A program made the translations under genes and the position numbers. Positions 1 to 5,615 of a DNA stretch of 5,702 nt are shown here, piece by piece. The first letter of the stretch is position 1, and each line of letters starts with the position of its first letter. The notes under the pieces are model-generated. The model was not told the origin of the DNA. It was given only the letters and a program-made list of their open reading frames with translations, and did no database searches. This DNA comes from Symbiobacteriaceae bacterium (GTDB lineage Bacteria > Bacillota > JAAYKD01 > WRDA01), in contig WREE01000132.1 of NCBI GenBank assembly GCA_009779515.1, forward strand, positions 1-5,702, written 5' to 3'.

Positions 1-497
1 CTTTCCAAGAGATCATCAAACTTAAAACTGCTTTTCCCGAAAAGCGTCGTTTAACTCTTCAGGAAGTGAGACAGGTGCTGGCACCTTCTGCCGATGCGGA
101 AGTGTTTACATTACTGGACTTGTTAGCCGAAGAAAAGTTGGAGGAAGCCTTTACCCTGTTGGATGACCTTTTGCGGCGTGGTGAGACCGTGCCCCGTCTC
201 ATTGCCAGCGTTGCCAGGCAGGTGCGGCAAATGTTGCAACTGCGAGCTTTAGAGCAGCGTGGTATGCGCGTCGACGCTGCCACTAAAGCTTTGGAACTGC
301 ACCCTTACGCCGCTCAACGTTTGGTGGAGAAAGCTGTAGCTTACAGCAATGCCGATTTAATAACGCTGCTAAGAGATTGTTGTGATAAAGATAGCCGTCT
401 TAAGAGTGGACGCCTAGGGATGACCAGCGCCATCGATATTTTGTTGTTACAAATGTATAGATTGCGGAGCCAAAGTCGCCGCCGAAGGAGTGGGTAA
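1..497 (+). CDS. holA: DNA polymerase III delta subunit, C-terminal part (5' end outside window)
   Basis: This is the C-terminal portion (about 164 residues) of the clamp-loader delta subunit, which opens the sliding clamp during loading onto DNA. The frame is open from the first base of the window, with the first whole codon at 3, so the gene starts upstream. The GTG at 66 is internal: the preceding in-frame residues (EIIKLKTAFPEKRRLTLQEV) already fit the delta pattern, in which a 'KL' helix leads into a 'lT.eeV' segment. What follows is the family's helical C-terminal (collar) domain: VFTLLDLL, then ALLxxLLxxGE-type residues (LLDDLLRRGETVPRLI), RQVRQML, HPYAAQRLVEKA, and a late D-x-x-L-K-S-G (DSRLKSG). 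It ends in a basic tail (SQSRRRRSG). The TAA at 495-497 lies 4 nt before remA, and the remA Shine-Dalgarno lies inside its last codons, so the two are probably cotranscribed. The match is by family pattern from memory. The N-terminal AAA+-like part is not visible. Confidence 0.9.
   Translation, partial: FQEIIKLKTAFPEKRRLTLQEVRQVLAPSADAEVFTLLDLLAEEKLEEAFTLLDDLLRRGETVPRLIASVARQVRQMLQLRALEQRGMRVDAATKALELHPYAAQRLVEKAVAYSNADLITLLRDCCDKDSRLKSGRLGMTSAIDILLLQMYRLRSQSRRRRSG
484..490 (+). promoter_or_regulatory. Ribosome binding site of remA
   Basis: The purine run gaaggag lies inside the end of holA and is 11 nt upstream of the ATG at 502. It favours that ATG over the in-frame GTG at 490, which overlaps this element and has no purine-rich site before it. 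The spacing is slightly longer than ideal. Confidence 0.6.
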
Positions 498-501
498 GCA
501 A

Positions 502-783
502 ATGGATATCAAATTAGTGAACATCGGGTTTGGCAGCCTTATCTCCTTGCCACGAGTGGTGGCTATTATCTCTCCGGAATCGGCACCTATCAAACGGGTT
601 ATTACGGAAGCCCGCAATCAGGGTCGCTTGTTGGATGCTACTTTTGGACGCAAAACCCGAGCGGTTATTGTTATGGATAGCGATCATATTGTCCTTTCGG
701 CTATTCATCCCGAAACCTTAGCCAGCAGACTCAAAGCGGGGGAAGAACGCCTTAAAGATATACCGGAAAGCGAAGAGCATTAA
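502..783 (+). CDS. remA: RemA/DUF370 family DNA-binding regulator
   Basis: This is a 93-residue protein of the RemA (YlzA, DUF370) family. In Bacillus subtilis RemA is a DNA-binding activator of biofilm matrix and osmoprotection genes that assembles into a ring and wraps DNA; its targets here are unknown. The whole family signature is visible: IKLVNIGFG at 3-11, ISPESAPIKR at 23-32, LLDATFGRKTRAV at 43-55, and MDSDHIVLSAIHPET at 58-72. From memory of B. subtilis work, R18, P29 and R50/R51 matter for function. Here R18, P29 and R50 are kept, and position 51 is Lys, a conservative basic change. I chose the ATG at 502 because of the purine run at 484-490 and because MDIKL matches the normal N-terminus; a GTG at 490 would add four residues. 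Length is normal. It sits 4 nt after holA. In many Bacillota gmk follows remA, but here rpoZ does. Confidence 0.95.
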   Translation: MDIKLVNIGFGSLISLPRVVAIISPESAPIKRVITEARNQGRLLDATFGRKTRAVIVMDSDHIVLSAIHPETLASRLKAGEERLKDIPESEEH

Positions 784-791
784 TTTGGAGA

Positions 792-806
792 CGCCGTGTA
801 GCGGCG
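792..806 (+). other. Short GC-rich stem-loop before rpoZ
   Basis: The arms cgccg (792-796) and cggcg (802-806) form a perfect 5-bp stem around the loop tgtag. It sits in the 39-nt gap between remA and rpoZ, 4 nt before the rpoZ Shine-Dalgarno. No T-run follows, so it is not a rho-independent terminator. It could affect message stability or rpoZ translation, or it may be a remnant of a palindromic repeat: its gtag-containing loop and the preceding ttggag recall the units near 5480-5609. That link is weak. Confidence 0.45.
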
Positions 807-822
807 AGAAAGAGGGTCAAAT

Positions 823-1755
823 ATGTCCGAATATATTCCTTCTGACGAAATGTACAAATATATCGACTGCCGTTATACCGGGGTGGTGGTAGCAGCTCGA
901 CGGGCTCGTCAACTGATGCAGGAAGACCCGGGCAACTTAAAAGGCAAGCCTTTGCTCAGAGCTTTTGAAGAACTCATGTCTGGGAAGTTGCAATACTGTT
1001 TTGTCGACCCTGCTCCCTATGAAGAGGAAGCGGAAATTACCTCTGGGACTTTTTATCCCGATGACGAACCGACACGAGTAGAAACAGAGCAACTTGCCCT
1101 GCGACCCTACCGGGAACAGCCCCGGGATATTCGCGATGCTGAAGCCAGGCGCCGTGCGGCAGCAGCTGTGACCACCAGGCGTCAACCTCCTCCTCCCAAG
1201 GCGACAGCAGTAGACGATCTCCCCTCTGAAGCGCAAGAGTCTATGGCGACTCTGGCAAATAGCAAGATAGTTCATACAGCTCCTGTTTTGGAAGAAGCGG
1301 AAACTCTTGCTACCCATGTTTCCTCTCCCGAGGAAGAACAACCCTCAAGGGTTACCCCCGAAGGGGTTGAAACGGCTGCCACACCTGAAAACTATCCGGA
1401 AGCTCCTTTAGGCGAACAGTCACCTGTGCAAGAACAGGAATTAACCGTGGCACCACCCAAGAGAGGTAGGACGAGAACTCCCAAAACCACTGCTGCTCCG
1501 GCAATTGAAACTGAGGCATTAACAGGAGCTGGGCTAATTCAGGCCAACTCTCCGCTGCCGGCACCAGAAGCAGAGGTTACCGAACCAGTGGCAGCAGCTC
1601 TCCCTGACCAACCTGATCTCCCTAAAAGCAACCGGAGTAAGGCTCCCAAGATAGAAGCGGCAACAGAGGTGGCGACTGCAGATACCATTCCCGTACTCAC
1701 TACTCCTCCCCCTAAACCGGCTTCCCGCCAAAGAAACCGCAGCGGCAAAAAATAA
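823..1755 (+). CDS. rpoZ: RNA polymerase omega subunit with a long disordered C-terminal extension
   Basis: Residues about 8-60 are a recognisable omega (RpoZ/Rpb6) domain, the small subunit that clamps beta-prime and helps RNA polymerase assemble. Visible motifs are YKYIDCRYTGVVVAARRARQ at 11-30, matching the family's 'Y.lv..aakRArql', and GKPLLRAFEELMSGKLQY at 41-58, matching 'kp...A..Ei..Gki.Y'. Typical omegas are roughly 60-110 residues; this one is 310. Residues about 65-310 form one low-complexity tail rich in Pro, Ala, Thr and Glu, with no membrane segment or known fold that I can see. Acidic stretches alternate with basic Pro-Lys patches: PPPPK at 122-126, PPKRGRTRTPK at 211-221, KSNRSKAPK at 268-276, and a final SRQRNRSGKK. 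The frame is open throughout, with no sign of two fused genes. The ATG at 823 has agaggg at 811-816 as ribosome binding site. Its TAA overlaps the priA ATG by one base. The omega call is strong and the tail's role is unknown. Confidence 0.88.
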   Translation: MSEYIPSDEMYKYIDCRYTGVVVAARRARQLMQEDPGNLKGKPLLRAFEELMSGKLQYCFVDPAPYEEEAEITSGTFYPDDEPTRVETEQLALRPYREQPRDIRDAEARRRAAAAVTTRRQPPPPKATAVDDLPSEAQESMATLANSKIVHTAPVLEEAETLATHVSSPEEEQPSRVTPEGVETAATPENYPEAPLGEQSPVQEQELTVAPPKRGRTRTPKTTAAPAIETEALTGAGLIQANSPLPAPEAEVTEPVAAALPDQPDLPKSNRSKAPKIEAATEVATADTIPVLTTPPPKPASRQRNRSGKK

Positions 1756-3959
1756 TGCGTTATGCTTTGGTCAAGCTAGACCGCACCGTGGAGGAGCTGG
1801 CGGAGGGGTTAACCTACTCCATTCCGGCAAGTCTAGGTGAACGGGTGGTTCCCGGTTCTCTGGTCACCGTTCCTTTGCGGCAGGAGATAACCGTAGGGGT
1901 AGTGGTGCAGGTGCTGGAGACACCACCCTCTTTTAACGTGCGTCCTCTTACCGCTTTATGGGACGATGAAACCGGTCCTACCTTAAACAACGAGCAGATG
2001 GCATTGTTGGACTGGCTCAGTGAAAGCTGTCTCTCTTCCTGGGCTAATGCTCTAGCGGTGGTTTTGCCGCTTCCTGGGCGGAGCAATCTGTATACCGCTA
2101 AAGGGTCTTACCCCTCTGAACATTTTCGCCTGGTGCCGTCGATGACCACCTCCTCTCCTGGGAGAGGGCAAATAGTGGCTTTATGGCAACGCATGTTGGC
2201 CGGTGGAGCGACCAGCTTTACCCGCACTGAACTGCAGAATTGGTCAGAATATAGCGCCCCTCTCCTACGGCGTCTAGTGGATAAAGGTTTGGTGGAGCCA
2301 TACACCCCTGTTACCGAGGAAGTGTGGCTTCCTCCCGGCAAAGTGGTGCTTACCTCGGCGCAGCTGGCGGCCATGCAACAACTGCAGGAGGAGTTTACCA
2401 GCCCCGAACCGCGCCCAGTTTTGCTTCACGGTGTAACCGGTAGCGGCAAAACCGAAATATATATGCAACTTATCGCCGAGATGCTTAGGCAAGGTCGTAC
2501 GGCTATGATCCTGGTACCCGAAATAACCTTGACCGTGCAAATGCGGGAACGCTTTCTGGCTCGCTTTGGTCCTTTAGTAGCTATGCTGCATAGCGGTATG
2601 TCTCGCCGCGAGCGGACGGATAGCTGGCAGCGAGTTAAAAAAGGCGAGGCGAGAGTGGTGCTGGGTGCCCGTTCCGCAGTTTTTGCACCTCTTAAAAATA
2701 TTGGGCTTATTGTCTTGGATGAAGAACACGAGCAGACTTTTAAAAATGAAGAAGAACCTAAATACCATGCCCGGGAGGTGGCCGCCTGGCGTGCCTCCCG
2801 ACACGGAGCTAAACTCTTGTTCGGTTCTGCCACCCCGGCAGTGGATAGTTATTATGCCGCTCTTCAAGGCACCTATCGCCTGGTAACTTTAGGGGAGAGA
2901 ATCCATGCTCGCCCCCTGGCTCAGGTGGATCTGGTGGATATGCGTCGGGAGCTGCGGGAAGGTAACCGCACTATCTTTAGCCGTCTACTCCTTACTGAAC
3001 TACAGCAAGTGGTGGCAAGGCAGGAGCAAGCCATCATCTTTCACAATCGTCGTGGATTGCACCGCATGACCCTTTGCCGCTCCTGTGGCTTGGTGCTGGA
3101 ATGCCCCGAGTGCGAAATCCCTTTAGTGGAGCACGGTAATGAGCAAGGGGATAACGAAGCTACCATGCTTAAATGCCATATCTGTGGCTACACTCAAGCT
3201 ATGCCTGCTTTATGTCCCTCTTGTGCTTCTAAATATCTTCGTTTTTTTGGTTTGGGAACGGAAAAGGTTATGGAGGAGTGTCAGAAGCTATTTCCCGAAG
3301 CGCGCATTCTGCGTCTCGATGCTGATGCTACCAGTCGCCAGGGCGCCAAGGCCTCTATTGTAAAATCTTTCTCCGCTAGGGAAGCCGAAATACTGGTGGG
3401 GACGCAAATGGTGGCTAAGGGGTTAGATTTCCCGGCGGTTACTCTGGTTGGGGTTATCAGCGCCGACAGCCTTCTGAGAGCTCCCGATTACCGGGGCGCC
3501 GAACGAGCCTTCGCTCTGCTCACCCAGGTATCGGGACGTGCCGGAAGAGGCGATAAAGCTGGAAGAGTTATCATTCAAAGCTACGCTCCCGAACACCCCC
3601 TGGTTCTGGCGGCGCAAATGCAGGATTACCAAATATTTTACGAGGCGGAGGTTCTTAAACGGCAGCGCCGCCAAGACCCACCCTTCGCGGCTTTAGCTTG
3701 GCTGCTGGTTGCTGCTGACACTCCTCTTGCCGCGTTTACCCATGCTCGGGAGTGGGCTATGGCTTGCACCCCGACCCTATTAGTACGCGGACCCCAGGTA
3801 GCCCGCCAGTATAAATTGGGAGGACGCTACCGTTACCAACTGTTGCTTAAAGCCCCTAATCGAGAGATACTCCACCGGGTGTTGCAACAGCGACTGGCAG
3901 AGTATAAGGCGCCTAAAGATATAATGGTGAGCCTCACATTAGACCCTTTATCCATGTAA
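1755..3959 (+). CDS. priA: Primosomal protein N', replication restart helicase PriA
   Basis: This is a full-length (734-residue) PriA, the superfamily 2 3'-to-5' DNA helicase that recognises stalled forks and reloads the replicative helicase. Domains in order: a 3'-DNA-binding domain (about 1-105), a winged-helix segment (about 135-190), helicase lobe 1 with Walker A GVTGSGKT at 226-233 and Walker B DEEH at 322-325, GSATP at 357-361, and helicase lobe 2. Lobe 2 carries NRRG at 431-434, GTQMVAKGLDFP at 549-560 and QVSGRAGRG at 591-599. All eight zinc-binding cysteines are present as four CxxC pairs (441/444, 450/453, 474/477, 487/490). The C-terminal domain (about 640-734) is complete. The loop between the second and third pairs (about 459-471) looks a few residues longer than usual and is acidic. 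The ATG lies in TAATG with the rpoZ stop and has no clear Shine-Dalgarno, which suggests translation by termination-reinitiation. A coaBC gene often precedes priA in Bacillota but is absent here. Confidence 0.97.
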   Translation: MRYALVKLDRTVEELAEGLTYSIPASLGERVVPGSLVTVPLRQEITVGVVVQVLETPPSFNVRPLTALWDDETGPTLNNEQMALLDWLSESCLSSWANALAVVLPLPGRSNLYTAKGSYPSEHFRLVPSMTTSSPGRGQIVALWQRMLAGGATSFTRTELQNWSEYSAPLLRRLVDKGLVEPYTPVTEEVWLPPGKVVLTSAQLAAMQQLQEEFTSPEPRPVLLHGVTGSGKTEIYMQLIAEMLRQGRTAMILVPEITLTVQMRERFLARFGPLVAMLHSGMSRRERTDSWQRVKKGEARVVLGARSAVFAPLKNIGLIVLDEEHEQTFKNEEEPKYHAREVAAWRASRHGAKLLFGSATPAVDSYYAALQGTYRLVTLGERIHARPLAQVDLVDMRRELREGNRTIFSRLLLTELQQVVARQEQAIIFHNRRGLHRMTLCRSCGLVLECPECEIPLVEHGNEQGDNEATMLKCHICGYTQAMPALCPSCASKYLRFFGLGTEKVMEECQKLFPEARILRLDADATSRQGAKASIVKSFSAREAEILVGTQMVAKGLDFPAVTLVGVISADSLLRAPDYRGAERAFALLTQVSGRAGRGDKAGRVIIQSYAPEHPLVLAAQMQDYQIFYEAEVLKRQRRQDPPFAALAWLLVAADTPLAAFTHAREWAMACTPTLLVRGPQVARQYKLGGRYRYQLLLKAPNREILHRVLQQRLAEYKAPKDIMVSLTLDPLSM

Positions 3960-3976
3960 GAGAGATGAGGTAAGGT

Positions 3977-4498
3977 ATGGCTATCCGTACAATTCGCGGT
4001 CCCGGATCTCCGGAACTCTATGTTAAAGCCAAGGAAGTAACATCTATTAACCCCGGGGTGTTGCGCCTCTTGGATGATATGGCAGAAACCATGCGGGCTA
4101 ATGCCGGACTGGGGTTGGCGGCACCGCAGCTGGGTATAGCTAAAAGGATTATCGTCATCGAATACGAAGGCGACTTTTATGAAATGATTAACCCAATACT
4201 GGTAGAAGAAGAAGGCGAACTCATTGATATCGAGGGGTGCCTCAGTTATCCCGGCGTCTGGGCGGAAGTTGCCAGACCGCAATCGTTGGTGATTGCTGCG
4301 ACTAACCGCTTAGGTGAAGCTTACCAGGTGGAAGCTGAAGGGGTTCTCGCCAGGGCTTTGCGCCATGAAATGGATCATCTGGAGGGTGAAGTCTTTGTAG
4401 ATAAAATTATTCGCTATATCGATCCCAGCGAACTAGAGGGAGTGGGGGAGTCTCCTTCCATCCGTGCTGTTTTTGAATATCGCAAAGGTGAAGGTTAA
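3977..4498 (+). CDS. def: Peptide deformylase
   Basis: This 173-residue metalloenzyme removes the formyl group from the N-terminal methionine of new proteins at the ribosome. All three family motifs are intact: GLGLAAPQ at 44-51, EGCLSYPG at 87-94 with metal ligand Cys88, and HEMDH at 130-134 with metal ligands His130 and His134 and catalytic Glu131. The N-terminus MAIRTI is typical. The segment after the last motif (about 140-173) is short, as in type 2-like or other Gram-positive forms without a long C-terminal helix; I cannot assign the subtype firmly. The gene starts 17 nt after priA, with gatgagg at 3964-3970 as a well-spaced ribosome binding site. Its TAA directly abuts the fmt ATG. Pairing with fmt is the usual arrangement, since the two enzymes run opposite ends of the formyl-methionine cycle. 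Confidence 0.97.
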   Translation: MAIRTIRGPGSPELYVKAKEVTSINPGVLRLLDDMAETMRANAGLGLAAPQLGIAKRIIVIEYEGDFYEMINPILVEEEGELIDIEGCLSYPGVWAEVARPQSLVIAATNRLGEAYQVEAEGVLARALRHEMDHLEGEVFVDKIIRYIDPSELEGVGESPSIRAVFEYRKGEG

Positions 4499-5443
4499 AT
4501 GCGTATTATCTTTATGGGAACACCGGAGTTTGCGCTCCCCGCTCTGGAGGCTCTCTGGCAAAGGCACACGGTGGTCATGGTGGTGACCCAACCGGATGCC
4601 CCCTCGGGGCGTGGACAAAAGGTAACTTATTCACCGGTTAAACAAAAGGCTCTGGAGCTGGGTGTGAAGCAGATCTACCAACCTTCTTCCCTGAAAACAC
4701 CTGAAGCCCAAAGAGCTATCTTGCAAACTCCGGCCGATTATCTTGTTACTGCAGCTTACGGACAGATCCTACCTCCTTCGTTACTCACTGCTCCAAACAT
4801 AGTGCCGCTTAATATCCATGCTTCTTTACTACCCAAGTACCGGGGACCGGCGCCCATACAAAGAGCCTTAATGGCAGGGGATGAAGTTACCGGAGTTTCT
4901 CTTATGCGTATGGATGAGGGGATAGATACCGGTGCCGTATTGCATAGTGCCCATGTGCCTATACCTCTTGAGACCACCTATGGACAAATACATGACCGGC
5001 TCGCTCATCTTGGCGCTAAGCTCTTGTTAGAGCTCTTAACGGCGTTTAAGGAGGGTACTGTCAGGGAGTGGGTGCAAGATTCTTCTCAGGCAACTTACGC
5101 GCCGTCGTTACAGAAAGAAGAGCAACTTTTAGACTGGAACCTATCCGGCTGGGAGCTACATAACCGGATACGTGCCATGAATCCTGCTCCAGGTGCCGAG
5201 AGCTACGTACAGGGCAATCTGATCAAAATTTGGCAGAGCTACCCCTGGGAGGCTACCAGCGATTTACCGCCAGGCACCATCTTACCCCAGAACAAAGCTT
5301 ACCCTGTGGTGGTAGCCGGTAGCAGAGGCGTTATCCTACGGGAAGTTCAGCCAGCGGGTAAGCGCCGTATGGACGCTCGTGATTGGCTGCGAGGGATGGC
5401 CAATACCGGAAATCCGTTGAAACTGAAGTTCAGTCAAGGCTAA
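4499..5443 (+). CDS. fmt: Methionyl-tRNA formyltransferase
   Basis: This 314-residue enzyme transfers a formyl group from 10-formyltetrahydrofolate to Met-tRNA(fMet), making the initiator for bacterial translation. The N-terminal Rossmann-like catalytic domain opens with MRIIFMGTPEFA, has TQPDAPSGRGQ at 30-40, and carries the catalytic triad of the formyltransferase family: Asn105 and His107 in NIHASLLPKYRG, and Asp143 in GIDTG. SLLPKYRG at 109-116 is the folate-binding signature. The C-terminal OB-fold-like tRNA-binding domain (about 205-314) includes LDWNLSGWELHNRIRAMNPAPGA-type residues starting near 214. Length is normal and the C-terminus looks intact, so the repeats just downstream have not cut the gene. 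TAAATG joins the def stop to this start with no gap. The weak purine run aaggtgaagg, inside the end of def, would serve as ribosome binding site. rsmB commonly follows fmt in Bacillota but is not seen within the 259 nt available here. Confidence 0.97.
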   Translation: MRIIFMGTPEFALPALEALWQRHTVVMVVTQPDAPSGRGQKVTYSPVKQKALELGVKQIYQPSSLKTPEAQRAILQTPADYLVTAAYGQILPPSLLTAPNIVPLNIHASLLPKYRGPAPIQRALMAGDEVTGVSLMRMDEGIDTGAVLHSAHVPIPLETTYGQIHDRLAHLGAKLLLELLTAFKEGTVREWVQDSSQATYAPSLQKEEQLLDWNLSGWELHNRIRAMNPAPGAESYVQGNLIKIWQSYPWEATSDLPPGTILPQNKAYPVVVAGSRGVILREVQPAGKRRMDARDWLRGMANTGNPLKLKFSQG

Positions 5444-5445
5444 TT

Positions 5446-5471
5446 CCCTCCAAGGATGAGCGACCACCCCG
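5446..5471 (-). repeat. Degenerate inverted copy of the double-hairpin repeat
   Basis: Read on the minus strand, cggggtggtc (5471-5462) is the exact tail of the plus-strand repeat unit, forming a perfect 10-bp inverted pair with 5509-5518. After a 6-nt linker comes tccttggaggg (5456-5446), the head of another unit. The minus-strand unit shares the palindrome at 5480-5495 with the plus-strand copy but has an unrelated 8-nt linker (aatatggg) in place of the second hairpin. It starts 2 nt after the fmt stop. Confidence 0.6.
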
Positions 5472-5476
5472 CCCAT

Positions 5477-5523
5477 ATTCCCCTCCTTGGAGGGGTGGCG
5501 CGTAGCGCCGGGGTGGTCATATG
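5477..5523 (+). repeat. Double-hairpin repeat, copy 1
   Basis: This 47-bp unit contains two hairpins in a row: the palindrome cccctccttggagggg (5480-5495) and ggcgc-gta-gcgcc (5497-5509). These are followed by ggggtggt and then catATG. It matches copy 2 at 45 of 47 positions, differing only at 5503 (T versus C, in the hairpin loop) and 5518 (C versus T). No T-run follows on the plus strand, so it is not a classic terminator. The ATG at 5521 opens only a 38-codon frame (5521-5637) that reads through copy 2 as IPLLGGVARSAGVV and is probably not a gene. Confidence 0.85.
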
Positions 5524-5535
5524 AGTAAAACTCTC

Positions 5536-5564
5536 TTCGCTGTCATTCAGAGCGGTGTGATAAT
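5536..5564 (+). promoter_or_regulatory. Possible extended -10 promoter for the DUF559 gene
   Basis: TGTGATAAT at 5556-5564 fits an extended -10 element (TGn followed by GATAAT, five of six to TATAAT). A weak -35 (ttcgct, 5536-5541, three of six) lies 17 nt upstream. Transcription would start near 5571, so nearly all of repeat copy 2 would form the leader of the DUF559 message. The site lies in the AT-richer spacer between the repeats. Such matches arise by chance, so this is tentative. Confidence 0.25.
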
Positions 5565-5568
5565 AATA

Positions 5569-5615
5569 ATTCCCCTCCTTGGAGGGGTGGCGCGCAGCGC
5601 CGGGGTGGTTATATG
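5569..5615 (+). repeat. Double-hairpin repeat, copy 2, ending in the DUF559 start codon
   Basis: This is the second 47-bp unit, 92 bp after the first and in the same orientation. It has the palindrome at 5572-5587 and the hairpin ggcgc-gca-gcgcc at 5589-5601, then ggggtggt and tatATG. The one core change from copy 1 is in the loop (5595), so both stems are preserved. The terminal ATG (5613-5615) is the start of the DUF559 gene, and the G-rich run at 5602-5608 lies 4 nt before it, where a ribosome binding site would be. On the minus strand the palindrome is followed by aattattattat, a weak terminator-like pattern for any opposing transcript. Confidence 0.85.

Noticed and set aside
937..1341. 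A minus-strand open frame of about 134 codons opposite rpoZ
   Set aside because: It is antisense to the omega gene, where biased codons keep the reverse strand open. It has no plausible domain or ribosome binding site and resembles no family I know.
3833..4282. A minus-strand open frame of about 149 codons opposite the priA end and def
   Set aside because: It lies opposite strongly conserved catalytic regions of two certain genes and shows no family motif, so it is a shadow frame.
5480..5509. Rho-independent terminator after fmt
   Set aside because: The hairpins are GC-rich, but the plus strand continues with ggggtggtcat and has no T-run. The two units look like repeats, not terminators.
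5541..5554. tgtcattcagagcg, which resembles a widespread bacterial repeat motif (tgtcattctgagcg)
   Set aside because: Only one short, mismatched stretch is present, without the rest of that motif. It is too short to call a repeat.
5559..5570. Trinucleotide run (gataataataat) as a phase-variable microsatellite
   Set aside because: Only about three units are present, too few to expect slippage. It is better explained as AT-rich spacer with a possible -10 element.
5446..5615. CRISPR array
   Set aside because: There are only two direct units with a single 45-bp gap, the units are palindromic with coding-like ends, and no cas gene is visible.
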